Shown: positions 1 through 10,511, counted from the stretch's first letter. The stretch: DNA of 64,000 nt from Bradyrhizobium barranii subsp. barranii (GCF_017565645.3 NZ_CP086136.1:2122001-2186000), one strand, 5' to 3'. Notes: generated by a model not told the origin, from the letters alone. A program made the numbers and translations.

Positions 1-310
1 GATGCCAAGGAAAACATTGTGCATGACGCCGCATCTCCCATTCACCGCTCTCCCAGCCACCTCGTTGACGACGGGGACCGGATCACCAAATGGCCCCTCA
101 GCCGTCGGTCATTCGTTGCGCTTCAGTTCGACGACGAACCCCTCCGGCAGATCGTCAGGATCGGTGCGCTCGCAGGCTGGACAAGGCAGCCTCGTGCTGG
201 TGCAGTATCTCCTTCGAAGAGAACTCGCTCCCCAGGTGTCTCACCAGTCGTGTTCGCCATTCTCCAGGTGCGATCGCGGTCAGCCACAACGATGAAGTTG
301 GGGAATAGCA

Positions 311-850
311 TCATCGCCGTGTCTCGAGCTGGGACTTCGAAGCAGTGGTAGTCAAGGGTTCGAGGCTTGCCATCAGTTTTGCCTGCGCTTGCCCCAACCC
401 TTCCTTCAAGCTGTCCAACAAAGACAATTCAGCGACTGCAGGTGGAGTCGTGGCTTTGTCGTTCCTCGAGGGTTCGATATTCGTCTTTGACGCTGCATGA
501 TGAACAGCAACCTTCCTCGAATGTTCTCGGTTTGCGAGATTCGGCTTCATCGGTCCGTTACCAACTGGCGTCGAAGTAGCCGTCCTGGGAGGAGGGACGA
601 CAGCTGCAACAGGTGCTTGTGGCCACCGTTCAGCAAACTCCAGTACGCTCGGCGGCGAGACGATCGTCGGCAAACTCGTGTCGATAATGACCCGCTCGGG
701 CAACCGTTCGGCCGAGGCTATCCTTATGGCTGGCCTGTCGGTCGAGCCACCGGTAGGTTGCGCCACTTGCTGCGGCAAACACCACCCCAATCCGATCAGC
801 AATAGGACAAGGGCGCTGCCGACAAACCCGAAATATTTGATCAACGGCAT
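311..850 (-). CDS. Membrane-anchored hypothetical protein
   Basis: The function is not recognised. The 179-residue product begins with a short positive N-terminus and one hydrophobic segment (about residues 8-25, rich in L, V, I and G). It probably anchors the protein in the inner membrane, or acts as an uncleaved signal. The rest is Pro/Ala/Thr-rich and low in complexity, as expected of a periplasmic or extracytoplasmic tail. A GGGAGG ribosome site lies 7 bases before the ATG at 850, which fixes the start. The gene stands alone on the minus strand, with no close partner. The overlapping plus-strand frames have no ribosome site and look like shadows. Confidence 0.7.
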   Translation of the reverse strand: MPLIKYFGFVGSALVLLLIGLGWCLPQQVAQPTGGSTDRPAIRIASAERLPERVIIDTSLPTIVSPPSVLEFAERWPQAPVAAVVPPPRTATSTPVGNGPMKPNLANREHSRKVAVHHAASKTNIEPSRNDKATTPPAVAELSLLDSLKEGLGQAQAKLMASLEPLTTTASKSQLETRR

Positions 851-1364
851 GGGTCGCCTCCCATTCGAGACGACCTTGAAACCGGAATTCTTAGTAGATC
901 GCTAAAGATAGATTAAAAGCGGAAACATGGTTATCAGCGATGTTGCGATGCAGAGAAGCGAGGCCATTTGACCGAGGATAGAGCCGAGCCTTTAGCCCGT
1001 TGAGAGGATTAGCTCTCTCGCAGAGGTCGACGCCACCTCCGCTCACTTGCAAATTAATGGCTTCGATATCGTACAAATGCGAACGTTGCGCTGCTTGCGT
1101 GTGCGGCTTTTTGAGCGAGCCTAGTCACCCGAAGGCCGACGTCTTCCATAACATTGGATATCCCGCCCGTTCGGTATCAGCAGTCGAGCGTACTGCCTCG
1201 TGGTCATGCAATAGCCCAGGCCGCGTGGCCTCGAAGTTGGATCAAGCGTTTAGGCGGACCGTCTCGACAACATCTCCTTTCGGCGTGTGGGTCCGGCCCC
1301 TTGATCAAACAAGTTATGAAGGCAAGTCTGATTCGAATACACTTCCCGGAGCAGGTAGTCGATC
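851..1364. other. Intergenic, no gene recognised
   Basis: About 510 bases between the membrane-anchored protein and the end of the AraC gene. Short open frames occur on both strands, but none has a ribosome site or a recognisable family. Confidence 0.5.
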
Positions 1365-2369
1365 TCATGATCGCACGAAATGAACGCGGCGCCATCGAAG
1401 TGGCGTTAGACCGGAGAGACGTTTGAAGACCACCGTAAAGTGCGCCTGAGAACTGAATCCAACCGTCAAGGCCAGCTCAACAATAGGCATATCTGTTGTC
1501 GCCAACATGGTCTGCGCCCTCGCGATGCGGCGGCGTAGCAGATATTCATGGGGGCGAATGCCAGTGGCTGCGCGAAACTGCGCAGCGAAATGCATGGAGC
1601 TTAGGCCGGCGGAGCCAGCGAGATCCGCGAGCGCCACCGGTGTGTCGAGGTGCGTCTCAATGAATTCGACTACGCGTTTCAACCGCCATTTGGAAAGTGC
1701 GATGGTCCTTCGAGTTCTTGAAGGTGAGGCCTCGCCGTAAAGGCCGAGAAGGTGCGTAATAATCGCTAGGCTCAAAAAATCAGCAAACAGACGGCCGTTC
1801 GGAAGATCGTCAATCGATGTTAGTGTCGTTCCGAGTTTCTGCAGTAGTACGTCCCGAGCATGCAGAGGATCTCGGAGAGCAACTCCATCCGGCGGCCATT
1901 TGCCGTGAGACCACTCGAAGCACTCCATTAGAAGCATGTTCGGAATGTGAAGGTGGAGGGTATCATAAGGTTGGGAGTAGACGGCACGCGCCGGGAGTCC
2001 TGGCGGCGTAATCTGGATCATGCCGGGAACTATCTCTTGGCGCGGGAACAGTTTTGGTCCGAGCTGTAGCGAGAGCTGTGAAGGCTGAAGAGCAATTGCA
2101 AGGATGTGATACTCGCCGGAAACTTCAAATGAATGTTCATTTCGACTCGTCCCTTGCCAACGTGAGATGACCAATCTCGGGTTTCGTAGATTCATGTCCT
2201 CCAAAATGTCGGGCAGCCGCCACCTCGTCTCCTGGTGTATGATGGCGAGACTGGGCCGGAGCCTCTCTAGCGAAATCAGGATCCGGGATTGCCTCTGCGT
2301 GGTGTTCCACGTAGCCGGCGACACAGCCCGTTCGTTGCTGGATAATCGAAGGGTCTTGTCGTTTGTCAA
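1365..2369 (-). CDS. AraC family transcriptional regulator
   Basis: A 334-residue DNA-binding regulator. The last ~100 residues form a classical AraC/XylS double helix-turn-helix: the first helix pair lies around LADLAGSAGLSSMHFAAQF, and the second around VELALTVGFSSQAHFTVVFK, followed by the family's G-x-x-P-x-x-[WY]R ending. The N-terminal two thirds resemble the variable ligand-sensing half of regulators that recognise small organic compounds; the ligand cannot be told from sequence. The gene lies 106 bases downstream of the large LuxR-type regulator on the same strand. It may control the plus-strand hydrolase and oxidoreductase genes that follow at 6-11 kb, but that is inference. The family call is firm; the first ATG is assumed to be the start. 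Confidence 0.93.
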   Translation of the reverse strand: MTNDKTLRLSSNERAVSPATWNTTQRQSRILISLERLRPSLAIIHQETRWRLPDILEDMNLRNPRLVISRWQGTSRNEHSFEVSGEYHILAIALQPSQLSLQLGPKLFPRQEIVPGMIQITPPGLPARAVYSQPYDTLHLHIPNMLLMECFEWSHGKWPPDGVALRDPLHARDVLLQKLGTTLTSIDDLPNGRLFADFLSLAIITHLLGLYGEASPSRTRRTIALSKWRLKRVVEFIETHLDTPVALADLAGSAGLSSMHFAAQFRAATGIRPHEYLLRRRIARAQTMLATTDMPIVELALTVGFSSQAHFTVVFKRLSGLTPLRWRRVHFVRS

Positions 2370-2475
2370 AGCTGCTATCCAAGTGCTCTGGTTGATCTTG
2401 AAGTGATAGCAGGAGTTCGGGTGGTGTCGCCTCAGTCGAATGACTGACCAGATGACTGGCCTCGCTCCGCTCCGA

Positions 2476-5286
2476 TCAGGCGGTGGATCGAGGAGAGCGG
2501 TTCAACGCCGCTTGTAGACCTGACCGCGTCGTGACGCCGAGTTTCGGAAAGATCCGGTACAGGTGAGAGCCGACGGTCCGATGAGATAAATAGAGCCGTG
2601 TGCCGATTTCCTTGTTCGAAAGTCCTCCGGCCGCGAGTTCCGCAATTTGCAGTTCCTGGGGCGTCAGCTCGTCGAGCATGAGGTTTTTCCGGGGGCGACT
2701 GGTTTCGCCTGCGGCGCGCAACTCCCGTCTTGCCCGATCGCTCCAGGGCGACGCTCCCAGCGCATCTAGGATGTCGCGCGCTGTTCGCAGAGGTGCTCGC
2801 GCCTCCATGACGCGCCGCTGACGCCGCAACCATTCGCCATAGGCAAGCAACAATCGCCCGCGCGAAAACGGCCAGTTCTGCCCGATGGCGCCGAGGCCCT
2901 CCTGAAAGAACGTCTCCGCGCGGGCCGGTGAGGCAAGCAGGGCCTTGCCATGGGCGAGCATCATCCGGACCCACGGCACGGCTATGGGCGCCGTACGTCG
3001 CTCAACCACATCGATGACGGCGGCGGCCGCGGCTTCTTGGCCGCATGACACGGCAGCCTCGACGTAGTCAACGAGCCAGTAAAACTGCAAGCTAGTGTTG
3101 AACGCGGGATCCGCGGGCATGTGCACGCGCTGTAGGTGTTCGAAAGCCTCAGCGGGCCGGCCGGCCCCGAGCGCGGCGATACCGCGTACATTCTGCAACA
3201 TTGCCAGCCAAAAACTGGCGCCCGGCAACCGCACTAGCCGCTCCGCGTTTTTCGCGAGAGCCTCCGCGGCATCGAGATTGCCCCGCATCGCAGCGAGTCG
3301 CGCTTGCACTATCGTCGCCGCCACGACCCAGGCCGTTCGACCCGTTTCCTCCCCCAACCGTATCGACTCCGCAGAACTTTTTAATGCGCCCATCCAGTCG
3401 CCCGTCTCGGTCTCTGCGAAGCTTCGCGCGAAAAGCACCCGTGCCAGCGCTCCGAGCCGTCCCTGCTCACGCAACGCAGTACTCGCCTCGGTCAGCCAAC
3501 TGACGCCGAAGTCGAACGCGCCGATCGTATTGGCCGCAAGACCCAGAGTCCACGCCGCCACCGGGTTCGCAACACCTGCAGGGGCGTACGCCGAAAGCTG
3601 CTGATACACATGATGCCCGTGCTTTAGCGGTTCGGCATAGCCGGCGATAGCAATCATGCGCGGATCGGTCGGTGGAGATCCCAGTTCATTCGCGGCCGCG
3701 AGGATACTCGTGCGCACTGTATCGTTCGCATTGCCCCACCAGCAGCGCTCACTAGCACGCCACAGCAGATTGAGCGCCAAGCCGTTGGCGCCGTCCGTCC
3801 GCGCATCCTCGGCAAAGCGGACCAGCGCGAGGGTCCGCCCAGGGTCGTTGACCAGCAGAGGCTGGCCAATCTCTCGGAGCCAGGCAAACCGCGCCCGCAG
3901 GCGCGGCTGCGTCTGATCCAGGTCCGCCTCGTGTATCAAGCGCTCCACCGTTTCCGGCTGCCCGAGGTCGGCGGCAAACCCGGCCGCGCGCAGCAGCCGT
4001 TCGGTTCTTGCCACGCGTGTGCTGCTCAGTCGCGCCGCATTCTCCAGCGCGAGTATTGCCATCGCCAAGGCGCCGCGACGTTGCGATCGCGCGGCAGCTT
4101 CGTCGAGCTGCTCCGCCAGAGTATTGTCGGGTCCGACGGTCGACGCCATCCGATGCCAAATTGCACGATCTGATTGGTCCTTGATGACGCGGGCCAGTGC
4201 GGCATGGACATCGTGGCGCATCTTTGGGTCCGCTGACTGATGCACCGCTGAACGAATGAGAGGGTGACGAAATCGCGCTTCAATGTTGTCGATCTCAATC
4301 AGCATCGCTGATACCGCCGGCGCGAGGGCGTCAAGCCCGACGCTGTCGTTAAGCAGCACTTCGCCCGCGTCAAATACCTCGCGCAGCGATCTGCTGTCGT
4401 TCTCTGCGATCACGAGCAGCAGAGTGCGGGTGGCTATCGGAAGACCCGAGACCCTGCTCAGGAAGGCGCGCTCCAGGCGGTCGGTAAGCGGCAGCCACGT
4501 CGTCTCGCCGATCATCGACCTGCGCTCGCCGCGCGGTAACTCAACGAGCGCGAGCGGATTGCCTGCCGCCTCGTCCAGAAAACGACGACGCAGATCTAGC
4601 GAGAGATCGGGCGCTTGGGCGTCGAGCAGGCGTTCGGCCGCGGTCATGCTGAGCCTTGACAGTCGATGACGCGACTCGTCCGAATATGGAAAAGATCGGT
4701 TCGAGCCTTCCCGAATCGCCATTAGAAGAACGATTGGATCAGAGCTCAGTCGGCGGGAGATGAACGCGAGTACGTCATGGCTGGGCTGGTCGAGCCACTG
4801 GACGTCGTCCGCGAGCAGCAGGATGGGTTTGCGCGCAGCACTCGCGGTCAGAAGATTGAGCGTCGCCAGACCGATGAGGAATAAATCTGGCGTGGTCATA
4901 ACATCGCTCAGGCCGAATGCGGCCTGCAAAGCCGAGCGCTGGCGCGCCGGCAGCGATCTCGTCTGCTTCAGCATCGGTCCAACAGCCTGGTGAAGCGCCG
5001 CAAAGGGCAAATGGGCCTCGGACGTTACCCCGCAGAGGCGGAGTACGCGCATTCCATGCGACTGAGCGCGGTCCTGCGCAACTTCAAGCAATGCAGATTT
5101 TCCGATACCTGGTTCGCCGCTGACGGCCAGTGCGGCTCCGCCGTCACGGACCCGCTCGATCAGCGCGTCAATAAGTGCAATATCGTCCTCGCGCCCATAG
5201 AGAACGGGTGACGCGGTACGCCCCCGATTTCCGTCAGCTTGTTGCCGTCGCTTCGACCGCGGCGCCTTTATCGGGCGTCCTGTCAT
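2476..5286 (-). CDS. Large ATP-binding LuxR-type regulator (LAL)
   Basis: A 936-residue signal-transduction regulator. It has an N-terminal AAA/NTPase module with Walker A GEPGIGKS at about residues 57-64 and Walker B LLLADDVQWLD about 90 residues later. A long helical, TPR-like middle follows, then a C-terminal LuxR/GerE helix-turn-helix in the last ~63 residues (LTPQELQIAELAAGGLSNKE onward). Such LAL proteins bind an inducer in the central repeats and activate transcription in an ATP-dependent way. The frame is open for 138 more codons upstream, but the ATG at 5286 is preceded by AGGGGA at good spacing and begins just before the conserved VLYGREDDIALI region, so the shorter start is chosen. 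The HTH sequence reads SHLYRIFPKLGV, where most members have HLYRIYRKLGV. The target genes are unknown. Confidence 0.92.
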   Translation of the reverse strand: MTGRPIKAPRSKRRQQADGNRGRTASPVLYGREDDIALIDALIERVRDGGAALAVSGEPGIGKSALLEVAQDRAQSHGMRVLRLCGVTSEAHLPFAALHQAVGPMLKQTRSLPARQRSALQAAFGLSDVMTTPDLFLIGLATLNLLTASAARKPILLLADDVQWLDQPSHDVLAFISRRLSSDPIVLLMAIREGSNRSFPYSDESRHRLSRLSMTAAERLLDAQAPDLSLDLRRRFLDEAAGNPLALVELPRGERRSMIGETTWLPLTDRLERAFLSRVSGLPIATRTLLLVIAENDSRSLREVFDAGEVLLNDSVGLDALAPAVSAMLIEIDNIEARFRHPLIRSAVHQSADPKMRHDVHAALARVIKDQSDRAIWHRMASTVGPDNTLAEQLDEAAARSQRRGALAMAILALENAARLSSTRVARTERLLRAAGFAADLGQPETVERLIHEADLDQTQPRLRARFAWLREIGQPLLVNDPGRTLALVRFAEDARTDGANGLALNLLWRASERCWWGNANDTVRTSILAAANELGSPPTDPRMIAIAGYAEPLKHGHHVYQQLSAYAPAGVANPVAAWTLGLAANTIGAFDFGVSWLTEASTALREQGRLGALARVLFARSFAETETGDWMGALKSSAESIRLGEETGRTAWVVAATIVQARLAAMRGNLDAAEALAKNAERLVRLPGASFWLAMLQNVRGIAALGAGRPAEAFEHLQRVHMPADPAFNTSLQFYWLVDYVEAAVSCGQEAAAAAVIDVVERRTAPIAVPWVRMMLAHGKALLASPARAETFFQEGLGAIGQNWPFSRGRLLLAYGEWLRRQRRVMEARAPLRTARDILDALGASPWSDRARRELRAAGETSRPRKNLMLDELTPQELQIAELAAGGLSNKEIGTRLYLSHRTVGSHLYRIFPKLGVTTRSGLQAALNRSPRSTA

Positions 5287-5993
5287 CGGCGTTCCCCTGG
5301 ACTTAGAAATTGTGAAGCAGCACCACCAGGCGCAGATCTGCACCCTGCTAGCGCATCCCGCCATGCGAGGTCGCCAGTTTTCCGCCAGGGGCTTCTGTGG
5401 CGGGATGGGAACCTGGTAGTTTCGCAACCCGGTTGCGCCGGCGCAACGGTGAGGTTCGCCGCCTCGTCCACCCAGACTGCGTCGACGGTTGGGATACCGA
5501 CGTCTGCGGGTAACAGGGCTACTGTGAAGTGAGCTGTGTCCATTGCCGATCGAAGCATCGGACCGGCGTCCCGTTTGGCGCACCAAGATGAGTGGATGGC
5601 GCTTGCCGAGCGAGGTGAGGATCTGCTGCCAGGTGACGAGCAAAGCGGCGACGCGTATCGTGCTCGATGAGCCGAATGTCCTAGAGACTTCCCGCAGCAT
5701 CGTATCGCCATTGGGATCTCCACCCCCTCAGGCGGCCGGCCGAGCGCATCGCCGGTAAGTCGCCTTCGATCGTCTAGGCTGGTTCTTCAGCACAAAAATT
5801 GGCATGCAGGAGAATATCCGGGACGACCGGATCTTCTACTCAAATGGAACGTTCCTGGCGAGATCGTGCGAATTTCATAATCCGGCACTTTGATTTGAAA
5901 TCCTCCAGACGAAGACCGGTAGAGATTCAAGCCGACACAATACCGGCCAAGGCGGTCCGCGCTGAAGCGCACGCTACGATGAAGGAGGAGATC
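5287..5993. other. Divergent intergenic region
   Basis: About 700 bases between the divergent LAL regulator and the DUF4331 gene. Open frames here are extensions or shadows without ribosome sites. Promoters for both directions must lie here, but no clear -35/-10 pair was seen. Confidence 0.45.
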
Positions 5994-7028
5994 ATGTCCC
6001 ACCACCTTGATTCGCCGCTTGCGCGACAGGACATCCGGCTCGACATTACTGATCTGTACCTATTTCGGGGCGAGATCGGCACTGTCTTCGTGATTAACGT
6101 CTGCCACTCGATCGCCGGCCCGGTACCGGAACCGGGCTATCATCCGGAGGGCATGTACGAGTTTAAGGTCGACAGCGACGGCGATGCTGTCGAGGATATG
6201 ACCTATCGCATAACATTCGACGCGCGCGACGAGCGCGGCAATCAAGCGTATGTCCTTCGCTGTCTCAGGGGGGCAAACGCCGCCGATCCTGATGCGGCTG
6301 GTACGGTCGTCGCGCGCGGAACGACGGGCGAGATGGTCACGACCTCAGAGGGGTTGCGCATCTGGGCCGGCCATGCCGGCGATCCCTTCTGGATTGAACC
6401 CGAGGTGCTTCACGCCGTGGGACATGCGTTTCAGGACGGCACCCCGGTCAATCTTGCCGGATGGGATCCGAGCCAAGCCAGGAATCTTTTCGCCGGCCAT
6501 ACCGTTTATTCCATCGTGCTGGAGGTGCCAGACACTGTGCTGCTCGTCGACGCGCCCGGCCGCCGCCGCATCGGCGTCTGGGCCGTGGCCACGCTTGCCA
6601 CCGACGCGGGCGGATGGCGTCCGATCAATCGGGTGGGCCTGCCAATGATCCACCCGCTCTTCACCCAATACAACGAGTTGCTTGGCAACCGGCTCAATGC
6701 CGGTTGTCCGGCCGACGACTTTGCGACCTATGGCAAAATTGTTGCTAAAGCGATCGCCGCTACGGTGACCGCCACCGGCACTGCCGAGAGCCCGAACGCC
6801 TATGCCGAAATGCTTGTCCAACGCCTTTTCCCGAACATTCTTCCGTATGTTATCGGAACGTCAGCAGTGTTCGGATTCGCTGATTGGAATGGGCGGTCGC
6901 TCATAGACAACGCGCCCGACGTCATGTTTTCGATCGCTGCGAATACGCCCATCCGGCTCGGTATCGGCAAAGAATCGGTCACATCCAAACCGTCGTCAAC
7001 CTTCCCATATGTTCCAAAGGTTAGTTGA
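5994..7028 (+). CDS. DUF4331 family protein
   Basis: A 344-residue protein of the DUF4331 family, whose biochemical role is not established. Typical family features are visible: an early HHLDSPLARQDIRLDITDLY block (here the window starts MSHHLDSP), a fingerprint around YEFKVDSDGDAVEDMTYRI and a C-terminal NGRSLIDNAPDVMFSI segment. An AAGGAGGAG ribosome site directly before the ATG at 5994 sets the start; 65 more codons are open upstream but lack a site. No signal peptide is evident. It is the first gene of a plus-strand stretch of hydrolases and oxidoreductases and is divergent from the LAL regulator, which makes it a plausible target of that regulator. Confidence 0.85.
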   Translation: MSHHLDSPLARQDIRLDITDLYLFRGEIGTVFVINVCHSIAGPVPEPGYHPEGMYEFKVDSDGDAVEDMTYRITFDARDERGNQAYVLRCLRGANAADPDAAGTVVARGTTGEMVTTSEGLRIWAGHAGDPFWIEPEVLHAVGHAFQDGTPVNLAGWDPSQARNLFAGHTVYSIVLEVPDTVLLVDAPGRRRIGVWAVATLATDAGGWRPINRVGLPMIHPLFTQYNELLGNRLNAGCPADDFATYGKIVAKAIAATVTATGTAESPNAYAEMLVQRLFPNILPYVIGTSAVFGFADWNGRSLIDNAPDVMFSIAANTPIRLGIGKESVTSKPSSTFPYVPKVS

Positions 7029-7338
7029 CTTCCCCCCACGCGATCATTGGTCTCGAACCGTCCGTCATCGGATCAGTCATTTGACAGAAGCGAGCCGGCC
7101 GCTTTCTGAGCTACTTCCAGCGCGTCCGCCCCACAGAGAAAGCGACCATAAAGAATTTAGTGGCCCGCAGCTCTCAGCCCACGAGCAACGTCCAGCGCGC
7201 AACCGGCGATGTAATTGGCCCTGATAAATCGAAATGCGATCGCTAAAAAAATCGCGCGCGTATTCGAAATATCACCTCCGGACGGACAGCTAAGGTTCTC
7301 GCGCAAGACCAATGATGGTCGCTAAGAAAGGGTTTTCG
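7029..7338. other. Intergenic, no gene recognised
   Basis: About 310 bases between the DUF4331 gene and the esterase. No supported gene or clear terminator was seen. Confidence 0.45.
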
Positions 7339-8441
7339 ATGGCTCGACTCAAGTATCTGCTGCTTGGGACATGTATGCTGCCTGTCCTGGCGATGACGAC
7401 CGCGTTCGCCCAGGATGAGGGCAACGCAAAAGCTCCCTTCAAGCCCAAGGCGTGCTCGGAGCACGTGACACCGGCAACATCAGATATCGCTGACGACCTT
7501 GAACTAGAGCCGGCCGTCCGAAAATTCCTCGTCAAGCTTAACAAGAATTCCTCTCTATTCTGGGAGCTGCCGCAGCCCAAGCCGCAGGACACTCTGACGG
7601 CGTTACAGAACGAGACCAAGGTCGATATGTCTGGCGTTAACACCACGGAACAGTTGCTCACGGTCGATGGCCGTGACGTCAAGCTGTTCCTTATGAAACC
7701 CGACCACTTGGAAGGACATCCCGGCGTCATCCTGTTTCTGCACGGCGGCGTCTGGATCGTCGGGGACTTCGAGAACCATAAACGTCTCTTGCGCGATATC
7801 GTCGTCGAGTCCGGACAGCCGGCGGTTTTCCTGCAATATACCACCCTGCCGGAGGCCAGGTACCCCGTTCAAATGAATCAGGCTTACGCCGCTCTTGAAT
7901 GGACGGCCAAACATGCCGAAGAGCTCGGTGCTGATCCAAGCCGCATTGCGGTCGCTGGCAATTCGGTCGGTGGCGATATGACCGCGGCGCTCACGCTCAT
8001 GGCCAAGGATCGGAAGGGACCAAAGATCAGTTATCAGGCGCTACTTGGCCGGCCACGGACGCCGGAGTCGATACCTGTTCCTATGAGAGGTTTGCCAACA
8101 ATCGCTTTTTGACCCGCGCCTTCATGAAGTATGGCTGGGATCTCTATGCTCCCACCAAGGCCGAACGGGACAATCCCTATGTTTCACCATTGCGCGCTAG
8201 TCTAGACCAACTCAACGGACTTCCGCCGGCCCTGGTGGTTACGGACGAGAACGATGTTCTGCGTGACGAAGGCGAGGCCTACGCGCATCGTCTTCAGGAC
8301 GCCGGTGTGCCCACGGTCTCTGCGCGCTACGACGGAACAATCCACGACTTTGGGCTGCTGAATGCGCTTGCCGACCTCCCGACTACTAAAGCGATGATAC
8401 TGCAGGTCGCAAACGGCATCCGCGATCACATCGGGCATTGA
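7339..8441 (+). pseudogene. Secreted alpha/beta-hydrolase (acetyl-esterase type), frameshifted
   Basis: Two overlapping frames together make one exported esterase/lipase of the HSL-like alpha/beta-hydrolase fold. The first frame has a signal peptide (MARLKYLLLGTCMLPVLA...AFA|QDEG), the oxyanion-hole HGG (LFLHGGVWIVGD) and the nucleophile elbow GNSVG. It ends at 8112. The second frame supplies the acid (VVTDENDVLRDEG) and the His (GTIHDF). Reading across, the natural sequence would be ALLWPATDAGVDTCSYERF; one T is missing in CTTGG near 8046. Every catalytic residue is therefore present, but split. An AAAGGG site precedes the ATG at 7339. This is either a recent pseudogene or a sequence error; the indel sits in a T run, which favours caution. 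Confidence 0.85.
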
Positions 8442-8607
8442 GATAATGCAGGGAAGCGAGGCGGATGGCTCCGCTTCGCGCTCCTGATCCACGTCGTCGA
8501 GAGATGGCGTAGCGCCGCGTGGTCGATGTCGCGCCGTGCCTTGTAGCGCGAGCACTCGATCTCAAGCCACGGGTGGCCAACAGCTTCTCATCGAAAGGAC
8601 TCTCGTA

Positions 8608-9471
8608 GTGAGCTCCATTCTACTCCCGATCCCCAGCCGCGATTTCGATCCCACGGAAGTCGCGGTGAGCTGGAAAATACTGACCCAGCACGGCCATCGG
8701 GTCGTTTTCGTGACGCCCGACGGCAGGCCGGGCTCCTGCGACCCGATCATGCTCTCTGGTATCGGACTAGACCCCTGGAGCGGCATCCCGGTGCTCCGCA
8801 ATATCCGTATCCTGGGCCTCCTGCTGAGCGCCAATGCTGATGCCCGGAATGCGTATACCGAGATGTTGCGCGATCCGGCCTTCGACGGCCCGATACGCTG
8901 GGACCGGGTTGCGTCAAAGGACTTCGACGCTCTGCTGCTCGGCGGTGGACACCGGGCGCGCGGCATGCGCGAATATCTCGAAAGTTCTGTTCTTCAGCGG
9001 ATCACCGCCGAGTTCTTCGCCGATGAAAAGCCGGTGGCCGCGATCTGTCATGGCGTGCTGCTGGCCGCCCGCAGCAAGCGGGTCGATGGCCGGTCCGTGC
9101 TATATGGAAGAAAGACCACGGCGCTCCCTTGGGCACTGGAACGCAAGGGTAGTGCTCTCGCTCATGTCGGACGTTTCTGGGACCGCGACTATTATCGCAC
9201 GTACACTGAGGCGGCGGGGCAACCCAAAGGATACATGTCCGTGCAGCAGGAGGTTACCCGCGCACTCGCGAGTTCTGCGGATTTCATCGACGTTCCCGAG
9301 AGTGATCCCGACTTCAAGCGAAAGACAAGCGGCACATCGCGCGACACGTTGACGAACGATCGCCCTGCCTGGGTGGTGCGGGATGAAAATTATGTCTCGG
9401 CACGCTGGCCCGGCGACACCCATAGCTTTGCCCGCACATTCGCCGAGGTACTCCAGGCGAGGACAGCGTGA
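8608..9471 (+). CDS. DJ-1/PfpI-type class I glutamine amidotransferase-like protein
   Basis: A 287-residue protein of the DJ-1/PfpI superfamily, whose members include Hsp31-type glyoxalases/deglycases and proteases. The core shows a beta-strand leading into LLLGGGHRARGMREYL and the nucleophile elbow VAAICHGVLLAA, with the reactive Cys followed by His. The N-terminal part (FDPTEVAVSWKIL, VVFVTPDG) matches the family opening that carries the conserved Glu. A GTG at 8608 is preferred because GAAAGGA lies 8 bases upstream; the upstream ATG at 8536 has no site. The C-terminal ~90 residues (RPAWVVRDENYVSARWPGDT) are also typical. The substrate is unknown. Its stop overlaps a possible 44-codon frame at 9468. 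Confidence 0.85.
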   Translation: MSSILLPIPSRDFDPTEVAVSWKILTQHGHRVVFVTPDGRPGSCDPIMLSGIGLDPWSGIPVLRNIRILGLLLSANADARNAYTEMLRDPAFDGPIRWDRVASKDFDALLLGGGHRARGMREYLESSVLQRITAEFFADEKPVAAICHGVLLAARSKRVDGRSVLYGRKTTALPWALERKGSALAHVGRFWDRDYYRTYTEAAGQPKGYMSVQQEVTRALASSADFIDVPESDPDFKRKTSGTSRDTLTNDRPAWVVRDENYVSARWPGDTHSFARTFAEVLQARTA

Positions 9472-9602
9472 CCGATCACGATGCGCGGACCGCGGACCTG
9501 CCGACCGGCAGCAATTACCCGTTCAAGCAGCGCATTCCCCCGCCGCGGTACTTGGCGAACGATCATAATGATGCACTGCGGTCGACTCGACTTCAGACTT
9601 AG
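9468..9602 (+). CDS. Possible small coupled ORF
   Basis: A 44-residue frame whose GTG overlaps the stop of the DJ-1-like gene (GTGA). It ends 15 bases before the alpha/beta-hydrolase gene. The product is Asp/Pro/Arg-rich (TADLPTGSNYPFKQRIPPPR) with no recognised family. It could be a translational coupler, the remnant of a longer gene, or chance. Confidence 0.3.
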   Translation: MTDHDARTADLPTGSNYPFKQRIPPPRYLANDHNDALRSTRLQT

Positions 9603-9617
9603 CGAACGAGAACGATC

Positions 9618-10511
9618 ATGGTTAGTCAAAATGAGTTCGACTATACGCTCCGCTGGTGGCCTGATCAGAAACCGGAGTTTCTGTCGTTAACCCCCACCGG
9701 TCCAAAGGTCCGCTATTTGCGGGCCGGCCAGGGCCCGGCGTTGGTGCTGCTGCATTCGATCCGTACACAGCTCGACTTGTTTCAACGGGTGATCCCAAAA
9801 CTCACCGATCACTTTACCGTATACGCGTTCGACTATCCGGGATTTGGCTGGTCGGAAATCGTTCCGAGCGCCGATTATCGAGAACCGGCGATGCGAGAGC
9901 ATATCGTCAATTTCATCGAACGGCTCGACCTGCGCGACGTCACTCTGGCTGGCGAGTCGTTGGGCGCCACACTGGCATTGACGACGGCAGCGGTGCTTGG
10001 TGATCGCGTGAAACAGGTCGTCGCCTTCAATGCCTACGACTATTTGCCGGGCGTGGAGCGGGCGAACCTCCTCGCGTCGGTCATTATTAAAAACGTTCGT
10101 GCGCCCCTCATCGGGCCGATTTTCGCCGCTATGGAGAGCCGGGCCAGTCTGGCTGGTATCCTGAAAGGCGGCTTTCGTGACCCGCGCAGCCTGCCGCCGG
10201 ACTTCATCGACGAGTTAGTGAAGGGTGGCAGACGGCCGGGCTATTCCACCGTTGCACGTGGCGTTTATAAAGGCCTTCCGAGCTACGTCGCGGCGAGATC
10301 GTATTACGGTCGAATCGACGTCCCGGTGACGCTTGTCTATGGCGATCATGATTGGTCACGCCCGGCCGAGCGCGAAGCGAACCGGGCTTGGATCAAGCGT
10401 GCGAAGATGATTGTCCTAAAGGACACCGGACATATTGCTTCGCTGGAGTGTCCGGAAGAATTCGTCCGAATTCTCATTGAGACCCTATCAACAACCCGCT
10501 CCGCCGCTTGA
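9618..10511 (+). CDS. Alpha/beta-hydrolase fold protein
   Basis: A 297-residue cytoplasmic hydrolase. The nucleophile elbow AGESLGATLA places Ser114, the acid is in YGDHDWSRPAER (Asp243 or Asp245), and the base is His272 in KDTGHIASLE, so the whole triad is present in canonical order. An ALVLLHS strand precedes the oxyanion-hole position. There is no signal peptide. The family includes esterases, C-C bond hydrolases, dehalogenases and epoxide hydrolases; the sequence alone does not separate them. It sits 146 bases after the DJ-1-like gene and before the SDR gene, in the same direction. This could be a catabolic group under the nearby regulators. The ribosome site is weak. Confidence 0.88.
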   Translation: MVSQNEFDYTLRWWPDQKPEFLSLTPTGPKVRYLRAGQGPALVLLHSIRTQLDLFQRVIPKLTDHFTVYAFDYPGFGWSEIVPSADYREPAMREHIVNFIERLDLRDVTLAGESLGATLALTTAAVLGDRVKQVVAFNAYDYLPGVERANLLASVIIKNVRAPLIGPIFAAMESRASLAGILKGGFRDPRSLPPDFIDELVKGGRRPGYSTVARGVYKGLPSYVAARSYYGRIDVPVTLVYGDHDWSRPAEREANRAWIKRAKMIVLKDTGHIASLECPEEFVRILIETLSTTRSAA